Below are positions 52,778-62,154 of a DNA stretch of 64,000 bases, piece after piece. This stretch comes from Aquimarina sp. RZ0 (lineage in GTDB: Bacteria > Bacteroidota > Bacteroidia > Flavobacteriales > Flavobacteriaceae), in NCBI RefSeq assembly GCF_008370685.1, contig NZ_VTZU01000038.1, positions 1 through 64,000 on the forward strand, given 5' to 3'. Positions within the stretch are counted from its first letter, which is position 1; the number at the start of each line of letters is the position of its first letter. The translations under genes and the position numbers were made by a program. Under the pieces are notes generated by a model that was not told where the DNA came from, did not search any database, and saw nothing but the letters and a program-made list of their open reading frames with translations.

Positions 52778-52845
52778 TTAAATAAGTTATTTACAAAAAG
52801 AAGGAAAAAGAATAATTTTTGAGCTGCTATAGTCAGGTCCATTTT

Positions 52846-54093
52846 TTATTCTGCATATATTAAATCTCCACGTTTCCATACTTGTGATGGCGTTAATTTA
52901 CCTTGATGGTATAATATCTCGTTGTAGTGGTTTGTTGGGAAGAGGCAAAAATCTGCTAACATTTTTGGTGCTAATACTCCCCGATCTTTTAGCATAAGAG
53001 CTGCAGCAGCTCTGTACGTAATGCCAGCAAATATTTCTGCATTGCTCAGTTTTTCAAAAGTTCCTAAAATACTAGCTTGTGATAAAAGATCTCCCATGGG
53101 CGCTGATCCGGGATTCCAATCACTTGCTATTGCTAAAGATCCACCGGCATCTAAAATTTTGCGAGCAGGAGTGAAAGAGTGTCCTAAACCAATAGAAGCT
53201 CCAGGCAATGCTACAGATATTGTGTTACTTTCTGCTATTTTTTTTATTTCATTATCTGTACTAGCTTCCAGGTGGTCAGCACTTACAGCTCCTATCTTTA
53301 CGGCTACTTCGCTGCCTCCAGCAGTAAATTGATCCGCATGTACTGTGATATCAAACCCCATTTCTTTTGCTTTATAAAAATAAGGATATATACTTTTAGC
53401 AGAAAAAGCACTTTGTTCTACAAAAGCATCTATTCTATTGGTTAGGTTTTCCATTTTTAGCATAGGAAATAATGAAGAGGTTATTTCATTGAGATACATT
53501 TCATGAGTACCGGTATAATCTTTAGGTAGCATATGTGCAGCAAGACAAGTAGGTATCAAATCAGACTCCAGATTTAAATTAGCTTCTTTAATGGCTCTTA
53601 ACATTTTTAGTTCTTCATCAATTGATAAGCCATAACCACTTTTTACTTCAACGGTGGTAATTCCATTTTTGAGTAATAAATTTGCTCTTTTCATAATACA
53701 GTGAGAGAGCTCTTGCTGGGTAGCTTTTCTGGTTTGGGTTACAGTATCCCAAATTCCACCTCCAGCTTTTGCAATTTCTAAATAGGAACTCCCTTCGTTA
53801 CGCATGGCATAATCATTAGCTCTGGATCCAGCAAAACATATATGTGTATGTGCGTCTATAAAACCAGGTAAGCAAACATGCTCAGAAGATAGTTCTATGA
53901 TTTCTGCGCCTAGGTTTACTATGAATTCTTTTAATTCAGAATATATACCAATAGCATAAATATATTCACCTTCTATTACTATTCCAGCGTTTTCTATACT
54001 TGATAATTCATCATTCCTAATCGCCCCTTTGAATGGAAGATTATCCATACTAACCAATTGAGTAATTGGTCCTATAAGTTTATATTGTATCAT
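52846..54093 (-). CDS. hutI: Imidazolonepropionase
   Basis: A 415-residue amidohydrolase that opens imidazolonepropionate to N-formimidoyl-glutamate. Metal-binding His pair in PGFIDAHTHICFAGS (about 74-88), then VEVKSGYGLSIDEELKML, the His in DITVHADQFTAGGSEVA, and the Asp in LAIASDWNPGSAP. All are in the right order. It begins two bases after the hutH stop, so it is cotranscribed. Confidence 0.96.
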   Translation of the reverse strand: MIQYKLIGPITQLVSMDNLPFKGAIRNDELSSIENAGIVIEGEYIYAIGIYSELKEFIVNLGAEIIELSSEHVCLPGFIDAHTHICFAGSRANDYAMRNEGSSYLEIAKAGGGIWDTVTQTRKATQQELSHCIMKRANLLLKNGITTVEVKSGYGLSIDEELKMLRAIKEANLNLESDLIPTCLAAHMLPKDYTGTHEMYLNEITSSLFPMLKMENLTNRIDAFVEQSAFSAKSIYPYFYKAKEMGFDITVHADQFTAGGSEVAVKIGAVSADHLEASTDNEIKKIAESNTISVALPGASIGLGHSFTPARKILDAGGSLAIASDWNPGSAPMGDLLSQASILGTFEKLSNAEIFAGITYRAAAALMLKDRGVLAPKMLADFCLFPTNHYNEILYHQGKLTPSQVWKRGDLIYAE

Positions 54094-54095
54094 AA

Positions 54096-55676
54096 TTAAT
54101 AGGTTTCGAATTCGTGAGAGAATTTAGTTTCTAACGATAAATTCTCTTTTTTAATTACTGTATTGGCTATAGAAATGATTTTCTTTTCTTGTATTATATT
54201 GATACCTTTTTTGATATCATCGGCAAAAACCCGATCTTCTTTAGCAAAAGGTACTTCTTTTCTGATAGTTCTATGAATTTCATCTAATATAATACCAGAT
54301 TTCAAGGGTTTTCTAAATTCAAAAGCCTGAGCAGCAGTTAATAATTCTATGGCTAATATCTTTTCGATGTTTTCTAGTACTTTGAGAGCCTTTCTGCCGC
54401 CAATAGATCCCATACTTACGTGATCTTCCTGACCTAGTGAAGTAGGGATACTATCGGCACTGGCAGGAAAACATAATCCTTTATTTTCACTTGCTAATGC
54501 TGCAGTTGTGTATTGTAAAATCATATACCCGGAGTTGATACCGGTATCATTCATTAGTAATTTGGGTACTCCTGGTGAATTACCTTCCAGGGCAAGATAT
54601 ATTCTCCTATCAGAAATATTACCTATTTCTGAAGCTGCCAAACAGGCATAATCGATAGCCATTGCCAAGGGTTGTCCGTGAAAACTACCACCGCTGATCG
54701 TTAATTCTTCATCAATAATAACAGGATTGTCTGTTACAGAGTTTAATTCAATTTCTACTAATTCTTTAAGGTGTAACCATGCATTTCTGGAGGCTCCGTG
54801 TACTTGTGGGATACATCGTAATGAGTATGGATCCTGAACACGATCACAATCAATATGATCCTCCATAATTTCAGAACCTTTAAGTAATGATTTTACTCTG
54901 GAGGCTACGTGGATATTTCCTTTGAAAGGGCGTAACTTATGTAATTCTCTGAAAAAAGGTTTTACAGATCCCTGAAGACCTTCTATCATCATCGCACCAA
55001 TAATATCTGCCTGCGAAAGACAGCTATGTAATTTTTCTATGATTTTGACTGCATGTGCAGCTATAAATTGTGTTCCATTAATTAGTGCCAGTCCTTCTTT
55101 AGGACCTAGATTCAGGTGGTCTAAGCCTGTATTTTTAAAAAGCTGTCTGGTGGTAATCACCTTATTTTGATATGACACTGTTCCTAAGCCGATTAGAGGA
55201 AGAAATAAATGCGATAAAGGCGCCAAATCTCCAGAAGCCCCCACAGAACCTTGTGAGGGAACTATGGGAATTGCATTATTGTCTATATGCCAAAGTATCC
55301 TGTCGAGTGTGCTTTCTGCGATGCCCGAGTATCCTTTGGATAATGACTGTAATTTAAGAATTAACATGAGCTTAGCGATTTCGATATCAATTGGATCTCC
55401 AACACCAACACTATGGCTTTTTAATATATTTGACTGTAAAATTTTGGTCTCATCTTTAGAGATCAGAGTAGTACATAACGGTCCAAACCCAGTATTGATT
55501 CCATATACAGGATTGCCTTTGTCTACGATATTATCCACCACCTGTCTATTGTTACTTATTTTTATACGTGCATTTGCAGAAATAATACCTTTTATTTCTC
55601 CACGAGCAATTTTTAAAGCTATCCCGGCTGTGAGATGATGTTCTCCGTATAGGAAATGATGTATCGTTTTAGACAT
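54096..55676 (-). CDS. hutH: Histidine ammonia-lyase
   Basis: A 526-residue lyase that removes ammonia from histidine to give urocanate. The self-formed MIO cofactor comes from Ala147-Ser148-Gly149 in GSVGASGDLAPLSH. Further family blocks are VYGINTGFGPL (58-68), EGLALINGTQF, and the C-terminal QEDHVSMGSIGGRKA. The longer HAL form of about 510-530 residues fits. It is the first gene of the hut operon and diverges from a LysR regulator. Confidence 0.96.
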   Translation of the reverse strand: MSKTIHHFLYGEHHLTAGIALKIARGEIKGIISANARIKISNNRQVVDNIVDKGNPVYGINTGFGPLCTTLISKDETKILQSNILKSHSVGVGDPIDIEIAKLMLILKLQSLSKGYSGIAESTLDRILWHIDNNAIPIVPSQGSVGASGDLAPLSHLFLPLIGLGTVSYQNKVITTRQLFKNTGLDHLNLGPKEGLALINGTQFIAAHAVKIIEKLHSCLSQADIIGAMMIEGLQGSVKPFFRELHKLRPFKGNIHVASRVKSLLKGSEIMEDHIDCDRVQDPYSLRCIPQVHGASRNAWLHLKELVEIELNSVTDNPVIIDEELTISGGSFHGQPLAMAIDYACLAASEIGNISDRRIYLALEGNSPGVPKLLMNDTGINSGYMILQYTTAALASENKGLCFPASADSIPTSLGQEDHVSMGSIGGRKALKVLENIEKILAIELLTAAQAFEFRKPLKSGIILDEIHRTIRKEVPFAKEDRVFADDIKKGINIIQEKKIISIANTVIKKENLSLETKFSHEFETY

Positions 55677-55711
55677 TATACTTTTTATTTGTACAGCCTA
55701 AAGATACTTTG

Positions 55712-55745
55712 TATTTTTGATAATTATAAATACTTATTTTATCAA
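55712..55745. promoter_or_regulatory. hutH-lysR intergenic control region
   Basis: TTGATAA (55717-55723) and TTATCAA (55739-55745) form an inverted repeat spaced 15 bases, overlapping a -7 box TATTTTTG (55712-55719) that would drive the LysR gene. The arrangement suits LysR autoregulation and control of hutH (inference). Confidence 0.5.
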
Positions 55746-55757
55746 TGATTAATAACT

Positions 55758-56651
55758 ATGAGGTATCAATTAGAATTAAGACACTTTATTTATTTTTTGG
55801 CGGTAGCAGAAGAATTACATTTTAGAAAAGCTGCAGAAAGACTATTTATTTCGCAACCAGGTCTGAGTAGGCAGATTAAGCAAATGGAACAAATTATTGG
55901 CGCTTCACTATTCATTAGGAATAAAAGAAAGGTTAGCTTAACAGCAGCTGGCGAGTACCTGAAAAAAGAAGTAGATTATATCTTTAATCATATTGACGTT
56001 ACGATAAGGCAAGTAAATTTGATAGATAGTGGTAGCGAAGGTGAGGTGCGGATTGGTTTTTTGGGTTCAGCGATGCAGACGGTCATACCGGATTTTTTGA
56101 TACGAACGGATGAAGAATATCCTAAAATAAAGTTTAGCCTGGAAGAAATGTCTAATTATGATCAGGTAAAAGGAATTATAAAAGATGAACTGGATATAGG
56201 TTTTGTAAGATTATCCAGAGTACCAGAAGGTCTAAAGATTATGCCAGTAGAAACAGATACTTTTTCATTGGTGGTACCAAAAGATCACGAATTAAATGAG
56301 AATAATTTTAAAGGGGTATCACAAGTAGCAGAGGAACACTTTATTTTGTTTTCTTCAGATTATAGTTCGATATACTACGATAAGATTATGAGTATCTGCG
56401 AAGATCAGGGTTTTACACCTATTGTTTCTCATAAGTCAGTGCATGCGCATACAATTTTTAAATTGGTGGAGAATAGGTTAGGGGTTGCTATCGTGCCTAC
56501 ATCCCTACAATATGGTTTTGATCTGGATGTAAAGTTTCTGGAGATCCCCAATATTTCTCAAAAGGCAGTATTGTCTGCAATTTGGAAAGAAGATAACAGG
56601 AATCCGGTTTTAGAGAAGATCCGTAAGTTTTTGTCGGTGAACCCATCTTGA
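55758..56651 (+). CDS. LysR-family transcriptional regulator, probable hut regulator
   Basis: A 297-residue regulator with an N-terminal winged helix (about 3-62; LRHFIYFLAVAEELHFRKAAERL, SQPGLSRQIKQME) and a periplasmic-binding-like effector domain (about 90-295). It is divergent from hutH with an 81-base intergenic region, the classical LysR layout, so control of histidine breakdown by histidine or urocanate is likely. Other bacteria mostly use GntR-type HutC or HutP for this. The last four codons and the stop lie in a mobile-type repeat (56638-56799), so the C-terminus may have been altered by insertion. Confidence 0.9.
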   Translation: MRYQLELRHFIYFLAVAEELHFRKAAERLFISQPGLSRQIKQMEQIIGASLFIRNKRKVSLTAAGEYLKKEVDYIFNHIDVTIRQVNLIDSGSEGEVRIGFLGSAMQTVIPDFLIRTDEEYPKIKFSLEEMSNYDQVKGIIKDELDIGFVRLSRVPEGLKIMPVETDTFSLVVPKDHELNENNFKGVSQVAEEHFILFSSDYSSIYYDKIMSICEDQGFTPIVSHKSVHAHTIFKLVENRLGVAIVPTSLQYGFDLDVKFLEIPNISQKAVLSAIWKEDNRNPVLEKIRKFLSVNPS

Positions 56652-56799
56652 CTTTTTCTATATCCTAAAAAATAGGTAAAATTTGCCCATATTTCGTTAC
56701 TTTTTTCGTCTGTAGTCTTACTATAGACTACAAAAAGTGTCTTATCTGGACAAATTTCTACTCATTTTCAGTTAAAAATAAAAAGCCAAGATGAGTTCA
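56638..56799. mobile_element. MITE-like repeat, family 3 copy 3, overlapping the LysR stop codon
   Basis: The left end TGAACCCATCTTG (56638-56650) matches the complement of the right end TGAACTCATCTTG with one change, and the body aligns to the copy at 17179-17341, ending in AAGCCAAGATGAGTTCA. An internal hairpin GTAGTCTTACTATAGACTAC lies in the middle. The left end covers the last codons of the LysR gene. Confidence 0.7.
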
Positions 56800-56866
56800 G
56801 TATAAAGACTTAATATATATGAATAATGAAGTTAAGTCATAAGAGTTAGATTTTGAAATTATGATT

Positions 56867-57232
56867 TTAAGAAGGCATATTATAAAAAAATTGCTCTTCT
56901 GTAATCTTTCCATTATTTACCTGATATACACAAAGTTCTTCGATTTCCATACGACCTTGTTCTTTAAAGGTACAATCCATTTTCATTGTACAGCTAAAAT
57001 GAGTATCTGCTACAATGGGATCAGAAATCTGGCTCCCGTGAAATTCTTCTACAGTAGTATACCAGTCCTGACTTTTTTTTGTGACTGCATCTTTTCCTGT
57101 GACAACAGGATTAGGAGCACCTGGCATTTCCTTGCTTGTAATATTTTGGTCATATAATTCATTAATAGCTTGCATATTTTCACCTATGCGGCAGAGCTCT
57201 ACTAAACGATTAGCAACTTCTTGTGTATTCAT
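56867..57232 (-). CDS. SnoaL-like/NTF2-fold protein
   Basis: A 121-residue protein with the cone-shaped NTF2/SnoaL-like fold: N-terminal helices (TQEVANRLVELCRIGENMQAINELYDQNI), then GKDAVTKKSQDWY and beta strands ending GKITEEQFFYN. The family includes polyketide cyclases and steroid isomerases as well as binding proteins without activity, and nothing here fixes the role. It is 82 bases after the photolyase-region genes' divergent boundary and transcribed in the same direction as they are. Confidence 0.85.
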   Translation of the reverse strand: MNTQEVANRLVELCRIGENMQAINELYDQNITSKEMPGAPNPVVTGKDAVTKKSQDWYTTVEEFHGSQISDPIVADTHFSCTMKMDCTFKEQGRMEIEELCVYQVNNGKITEEQFFYNMPS

Positions 57233-57314
57233 TCGTTTTAAAATTTATTGATTTATATTGTTAAATTACAAAAAACATGGATTCATTAATTTTAAAAAAA
57301 TGTTATATTTATGA

Positions 57315-58628
57315 TTATCCTACAGCTTGTTTATAGATTTTGAGGCATCGCTCTCTGGCCATTTTATGTTCTACTATTGGAGTCGGATACGTAAGTTCAT
57401 TGATATCTTTGATCCAAGTACGAATGTATTGTAAGTCTTTATCAAATTTTGCTACCTGGGTTGTGGGATTGAATATTCTAAAATATGGAGCAGCATCCAC
57501 ACCAGAGCCAGCAGCCCATTGCCAGTTACCAACATTAGCTGACATATCATAATCCAATAATTTTTCTGCAAAATAAGCTTCACCCCAACGCCAATCAATA
57601 AGGAGGTGTTTGCATAAAAAACTGGCTACTAACATACGCACACGATTATGCATATATCCTGTTTCGTTTAATTCTCTCATCCCCGCATCAACCAGTGGAT
57701 AGCCGGTTTTTCCTTTTTTCCATTGATCAAAATGTTCTTCATTATTGAGCCATTCAATACGATCATATTTAGGGCGAAAAGATTTTTCTTTTGTTTGTGG
57801 GAAATGCCAAAGAATTTGCATAAAAAACTCTCGCCAGATCAGTTCTGACCAGAATACTTCATTTTTTTCTGCAATTGCCTGTTTCATTATTTTTCTGATG
57901 CTAATGGTTCCGAAGCGTAGGTGAGGGGCTAGTTTAGACGTACCATTGTTGTGAGCAGGAAAGTTTCTGGTATCTTCATAATTTTGAATAAATTCTGCAG
58001 ATATGTTGTAATCCAGCACTTGAATATGAGATTTAGTAAACCCCATAGCTGATAGGCTGATTTTCGGGAGGTTTTGATCTTTGATTAAATTACCAAGTAA
58101 CTTTTTGGTATCATGTTTTTTTAATTTATCAGCGTCAAAATGTTCTTTCCACTTGTTTTTATACGGCGTATACACGACATAAGGGTTTCCATCATTTTTT
58201 GTGATTTCATCTTTTTCAAAAATGACTTGATCTTTATAGGTATAAAAATTTATGTTTTCGGGACTTAATATTTCTTTAATCTTTAAATCTCGCTGAATTG
58301 CATAAGGTTCATAATCGCGATTAGTATATACAGAGGTGATAGTGTATTTATCATTCTGTACTAAATTTTTGAAAATCTGCTCTGGAGTTCCATACAATAT
58401 AGCTAACGAGCTGTTGTATTTTTTTCTAAACGCTTCATTTATATCTTGTAATGTGTTAAAAATAAAAGATACACGCGCATCATCTTTTGGGAGTTTGTCT
58501 AAAATTTCTGTATCAAAAATAAAAATTGGTAAAACGGGGATACCACTTTTCAGCGCCTGTGTTAATCCTATATTGTCTTCTATTCTCAAGTCTCGACGAA
58601 ACCAAAATAGTTGTATCTGTTGCGACAT
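57315..58628 (-). CDS. phr: Deoxyribodipyrimidine photolyase (cryptochrome/photolyase family)
   Basis: A 437-residue photolyase that repairs pyrimidine dimers with light. The N-terminal alpha/beta domain begins FWFRRDLRIEDNIGLTQAL. The FAD domain contains FPAHNNGTSKLAPHLRFGTIS, WSELIWREFFMQILWHFP and the block NVGNWQWAAGSGVDAAPYFRIFNPTTQ cut here as GSGVDAAPYFRIFNP, which is typical of class I CPD photolyases. It follows the SDR gene after three bases and belongs to a three-gene unit. Confidence 0.93.
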   Translation of the reverse strand: MSQQIQLFWFRRDLRIEDNIGLTQALKSGIPVLPIFIFDTEILDKLPKDDARVSFIFNTLQDINEAFRKKYNSSLAILYGTPEQIFKNLVQNDKYTITSVYTNRDYEPYAIQRDLKIKEILSPENINFYTYKDQVIFEKDEITKNDGNPYVVYTPYKNKWKEHFDADKLKKHDTKKLLGNLIKDQNLPKISLSAMGFTKSHIQVLDYNISAEFIQNYEDTRNFPAHNNGTSKLAPHLRFGTISIRKIMKQAIAEKNEVFWSELIWREFFMQILWHFPQTKEKSFRPKYDRIEWLNNEEHFDQWKKGKTGYPLVDAGMRELNETGYMHNRVRMLVASFLCKHLLIDWRWGEAYFAEKLLDYDMSANVGNWQWAAGSGVDAAPYFRIFNPTTQVAKFDKDLQYIRTWIKDINELTYPTPIVEHKMARERCLKIYKQAVG

Positions 58629-58631
58629 TTC

Positions 58632-59330
58632 CTAATGCGTATTTAATGTAGACATTCCACCATCTACTCCAATAACCTGACCAGTGATCCAACTGCTATC
58701 ATCACTTAATAGGAATTTAGCTATGTTGGCAATATCATCAGCATTTCCAACTCGTTTGAGAGGATGTCTCTCGTTCATCATTTCCTTCTTTTTGTCGTTT
58801 CCTAATAATCTTTTAGCTAGCGACGTATCTGTTAGGGAAGGAGCAATTACATTGACTCTGAATTTAGGAGCAAATTCTGCAGCCAGTGCCTTCGCAAATC
58901 CTTCTATAGCACCTTTGGCAGCGGCAATACTGGTATGAAAAGGCATTCCGACTTTTACAGCAACTGTACTAAAAAACAATAAACTAGCTTGATCAGAATT
59001 TTTTAAATTAGGGAGTATAGTATGAATGATACGAACAAGAAACATGAAATTTATTTGCATATCTTCTTCAAAAGCCTGTGGCGTAAGCATTTGGAATGGT
59101 TTTAGATTTATACTGCCGGGGCAATACACAAAGCCATCAATAGTTTCTGGCAATAAAGCTGTATCAATCGTATCTGTAGATGCATCATAGGGAATATGAG
59201 TCACTTCTATATTCCCAAGATTTTCTGAAGTTCTGGAAGCTATATAAATGGTATGATCTTGATACAGTTTTAAGGCAATTTCGAATCCGATACCATGACT
59301 ACCACCTATTAATAGTATATTTTTTCTCAT
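58632..59330 (-). CDS. SDR-family protein lacking the catalytic tyrosine
   Basis: A 232-residue Rossmann-fold protein of the short-chain dehydrogenase family. The cofactor motif is GGSHGIGFE (about 8-16) and the Ser of the triad may be in FFSTVA. At the usual YxxxK site the sequence reads HTSIAAAKGAIEG, so Lys is kept but Tyr is Ile. The C-terminal WITGQVIGVDGGM is normal. It lies between the photolyase and SRPBCC genes, with gaps of 3 and 21 bases (to the stop of the SRPBCC gene). The missing Tyr suggests a different reaction or a non-catalytic role. Confidence 0.88.
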   Translation of the reverse strand: MRKNILLIGGSHGIGFEIALKLYQDHTIYIASRTSENLGNIEVTHIPYDASTDTIDTALLPETIDGFVYCPGSINLKPFQMLTPQAFEEDMQINFMFLVRIIHTILPNLKNSDQASLLFFSTVAVKVGMPFHTSIAAAKGAIEGFAKALAAEFAPKFRVNVIAPSLTDTSLAKRLLGNDKKKEMMNERHPLKRVGNADDIANIAKFLLSDDSSWITGQVIGVDGGMSTLNTH

Positions 59331-59351
59331 TATTGTAATTAATTAGATTTT

Positions 59352-59846
59352 TTAAGTGAACAGAATTTGATGATCTACAGAGGGTTCATAGGTTCCAAAC
59401 ATTTTTACTAATTTCTTTTTACGATACTCAAATATCTCTTTTAGTTTGGGTTTTACTATAAAAGGATGAACTAACTGCCCAAGAATACCAAAAGGTACTT
59501 TGTAGTCGATAATATCCTCCATTTCCACACCACCAGGGATTTCTTTAATAAAATGTTTGTGATGCCAAAGTGCATAGGGACCAAACCTTTGCTCATCTAC
59601 AAAATATTCTTTATCCACAGCGTGTGTAATTTCTGTTACCCATTTATTTTTAATACCGGCAATTGGAGTAACAATATATTGAATTATTTGACCAGAATAC
59701 ATGTTCCTGTCAGCACCAGAAATAATCTCAAAGCCCATGTAATCAGGAGTTATGGTCTTTAGGTTTTTGGGGTCAGATAAAAAATCCCAGGCTTCCTGAA
59801 CAGATATAGGAAGGTTTTGTTTAGCTTTTAATGTATATATTTTCAT
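59352..59846 (-). CDS. SRPBCC-fold ligand-binding protein
   Basis: A 164-residue START/SRPBCC-like protein with the start MKIYTLKAKQNLPISVQEAWDF, then FLSDPKNLKTITPDYMGFEI, and the C-terminal helix block VHPFIVKPKLKEIFEYRKKKL. The fold makes a hydrophobic pocket for lipids or polyketides. I chose the ATG at 59846; a TTG 10 codons upstream is less likely. It is the first gene of the unit with the SDR and photolyase genes, a grouping I recognise from light-response clusters in Flavobacteria. Confidence 0.85.
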   Translation of the reverse strand: MKIYTLKAKQNLPISVQEAWDFLSDPKNLKTITPDYMGFEIISGADRNMYSGQIIQYIVTPIAGIKNKWVTEITHAVDKEYFVDEQRFGPYALWHHKHFIKEIPGGVEMEDIIDYKVPFGILGQLVHPFIVKPKLKEIFEYRKKKLVKMFGTYEPSVDHQILFT

Positions 59847-60008
59847 TTTGTACCCTTGTTTCAGATAAAAGTACAATCATTTTGTTTAATCTTGAAGTAT
59901 AAAATGTTAAACAAAATAAAATAATCGTCTAAAGTTTTATTTTCGAATAAAAATATTTTTTTATCAAAATAAAATTGATCGATAGATTTTTAACAAATCA
60001 GGAACAGT

Positions 60009-60368
60009 TTAGAAATAGGATTCTGCCCAAGACTTTGCTTCATCTATTGTATCAAAAAAGACAAAAGACTTATCGAATAGTTTTTGTTCTGCTATTGCCT
60101 TGTCTCTTTCTTTATTATTATTAGCAGATACAATTGCTATCCCTTTCATATTTGATAGCTGTCCTTGTTTATATACTTCTTCTAAAACTTTATTAGCTTC
60201 TTTTCTAATAGAAATCATCAGAAAGCTTTGATTTCCATAATAATTCTTCAGCTTTTTTCTTATTGTATTTGCCTTTTCCAGTGTAAGTATAGTACCTTCT
60301 TTATTCGTAATTATCACAAATCGATCATATAGTTCCATTGTGCAAAAATCATTATTATATAACTCCAT
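60009..60368 (-). CDS. Small protein with STAS/SpoIIAA-like fold
   Basis: A 119-residue cytosolic protein with alternating strands and helices: YDRFVIITNKEGTILTLEKANTI, FLMISIRKEA, MKGIAIVSANN and a final KSFVFFDTIDEAKSWAESYF. The pattern is that of SpoIIAA-like/STAS domain proteins widespread in Flavobacteria. The first ten residues contain a small internal duplication (MELYNNDF/MELYDRF), so the ATG at 60338 may be the true start. It stands alone between the SRPBCC and aquaporin genes. Confidence 0.7.
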   Translation of the reverse strand: MELYNNDFCTMELYDRFVIITNKEGTILTLEKANTIRKKLKNYYGNQSFLMISIRKEANKVLEEVYKQGQLSNMKGIAIVSANNNKERDKAIAEQKLFDKSFVFFDTIDEAKSWAESYF

Positions 60369-60450
60369 TGGGGGAATCTTAATTTATGTTTAAAGATATG
60401 TTAAATAGAATTAATTCTAAAGCTAGAACGAGAAATTCTAATTTTAAGTA

Positions 60451-61113
60451 TCAACACTCCTTACAACAATTATCAGACTTCACTAATTTGCAGGTTAATA
60501 CTGCTAATAATGCCCCAATTATTGGAGCTATCATATAGAGCCATTGATGTTCCCAGTGTCTGGATACTAATGCAGGACCTAATGATCTTGCGGGGTTCAT
60601 AGAAGCATTTGTCATAGGACCGGCGAACATTGCTTCTAGTAGAACCACTCCTCCGATAGCAATTCCTGCCATCATTCCTACTTCTTTAGAGCCTGTTGAG
60701 ACATTAATGATCACTAACATTAAGAAGTAGGTAAGTAATAGTTCTAAAACAAAAGCTCTCAAGTCATCAAAAGATGGGATTGTACCTCCCAGAAATTCAC
60801 TTTCGGGAAATAAAAATAATAGGACACTACTAGCAGCTATTGCTCCAAAACATTGTGCGATAATGTACTTAGGAACTTCTTTCCATTCAAATTTTTTTGC
60901 ATATGCAAATGCAATAGTAACTGCCGGATTAAAATGGGCTCCGGAAATATCCCCAAAAGAATAGATCATTGCCATAACGATAAGCCCCCAGGTTACGGCA
61001 ATCCCTACATGAGTAACATCTCCACCTGTTATTTCATTTATTGTCATAGCACCTGTTCCGCAGAATATCATGGCAAAAGTTCCTATAAATTCTGATATAT
61101 ATTTTTGTCTCAT
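60451..61113 (-). CDS. MIP-family aquaporin
   Basis: A 220-residue six-helix channel with both half-helix motifs: HFNPAVTIAFA and SMNPARSLGPAL. The residues after the second NPA (Arg then Ser) fit a water channel of the AqpZ type rather than GlpF, which has Asp after NPAR; a glycerol kinase gene is absent. The C-terminus ends in a Cys cluster (NCCKEC), not usual for the family. I start it at the ATG at 61113, since the GTG six codons upstream would add a non-conserved extension. Confidence 0.9.
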   Translation of the reverse strand: MRQKYISEFIGTFAMIFCGTGAMTINEITGGDVTHVGIAVTWGLIVMAMIYSFGDISGAHFNPAVTIAFAYAKKFEWKEVPKYIIAQCFGAIAASSVLLFLFPESEFLGGTIPSFDDLRAFVLELLLTYFLMLVIINVSTGSKEVGMMAGIAIGGVVLLEAMFAGPMTNASMNPARSLGPALVSRHWEHQWLYMIAPIIGALLAVLTCKLVKSDNCCKEC

Positions 61114-61235
61114 AGTTTTGAAAATGATCACAAATATAGTACTACTTATTTTAAGTTTTTGTTAACTCTTATATGCAGCCGTTATTATTAATTTCGTCAT
61201 AAAGTATTACTAATAACAGACTAAATTTAAACACA

Positions 61236-62078
61236 ATGAAAAAGATTATCTTATTTGTATCTGCTGCTTTAATATCAATTGGTATAGAAGCTCAGGTAAA
61301 AGTACCTCAACCCAGTCCTACCTCAAAAATAGAGCAGGTAATAGGGTTAACTGATGTTTCTGTAGCTTATTCTCGTCCGAGCATGAAAGGACGTAAGATT
61401 TTTGGAAACCTGGTTCCTTTTGATAAATTATGGAGAACAGGAGCTAATGCAAACACAAAAATAACTTTTAGTAGTGCTGTCAAAGTAGGAGGTAAAGATC
61501 TTAAAGAAGGTACGTATGCAATTTTTACAAAACCAGGGAAAGAAAACTGGGAAGTTATTTTTTATAATGATGCTACCAATTGGGGGACTCCAAAGGAATG
61601 GGATGATACCAAGGCTGTTGCCAAAATTTCTGTAAAACCAAATGAATTACCTTTTAATGTTGAAACATTCACTTTAATGTTTAGTGATTTTACACCCGAA
61701 AGTGCACATTTAAACATTATTTGGGAAAAAACCGAAGCTGCCATTAAGATAGAAGTTCCTTCAAAAAAAATGGCTTTAGCTAGTATAGAAAAAACGATGG
61801 CAGGACCATCATCGAATGATCATTATCAAGCTGCTGTTTTTTACAAGAATGAAAAAGATTTTGCAAAAGCAAAGGATCACATCGAAAAGGCAATTTCTTC
61901 TCGAGAAAAACCAGCTTTCTGGTTTCATAGACAACAATCATTAATATATGCTGGAGCTGGAGATAAAGCAGGAGCTGTAAAAGCGGCTAAAACCTCTCTG
62001 GAATTAGCAGAAAAAGCAGGGAATGCTGATTATATAAAACTAAATAAAGATTCTCTTGCAGAATGGGGAGCTAAATAA
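61236..62078 (+). CDS. DUF2911 domain-containing exported protein
   Basis: A 280-residue protein with signal peptide (ending GIEAQV). DUF2911 occupies about 22-170: QPSPTSKIEQVIGLTDVSVAYSRPSMKGRKIFG and LWRTGANANTKITFS, a lipocalin-like beta fold. The C-terminal 90 residues are helical, of TPR type (YQAAVFYKNEKDFAKAKDHIEKA). The function is unknown; it is widespread in Bacteroidota. It is convergent with the DUF6786 gene across a shared terminator. Confidence 0.88.
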   Translation: MKKIILFVSAALISIGIEAQVKVPQPSPTSKIEQVIGLTDVSVAYSRPSMKGRKIFGNLVPFDKLWRTGANANTKITFSSAVKVGGKDLKEGTYAIFTKPGKENWEVIFYNDATNWGTPKEWDDTKAVAKISVKPNELPFNVETFTLMFSDFTPESAHLNIIWEKTEAAIKIEVPSKKMALASIEKTMAGPSSNDHYQAAVFYKNEKDFAKAKDHIEKAISSREKPAFWFHRQQSLIYAGAGDKAGAVKAAKTSLELAEKAGNADYIKLNKDSLAEWGAK

Positions 62079-62105
62079 AAAACTTCCTTTCTCATTTTTA
62101 CGATT

Positions 62106-62141
62106 AAAAAAAGCTGACTTGATACCAAGTCAGCTTTTTTT
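62106..62141. terminator. Bidirectional terminator between convergent genes
   Basis: AAAAAAAGCTGACTT and AAGTCAGCTTTTTTT form a perfect stem with both A- and T-runs, between the stop codons at 62078 (+) and 62155 (-). Confidence 0.9.
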
Positions 62142-62154
62142 AATGATTCAATAC

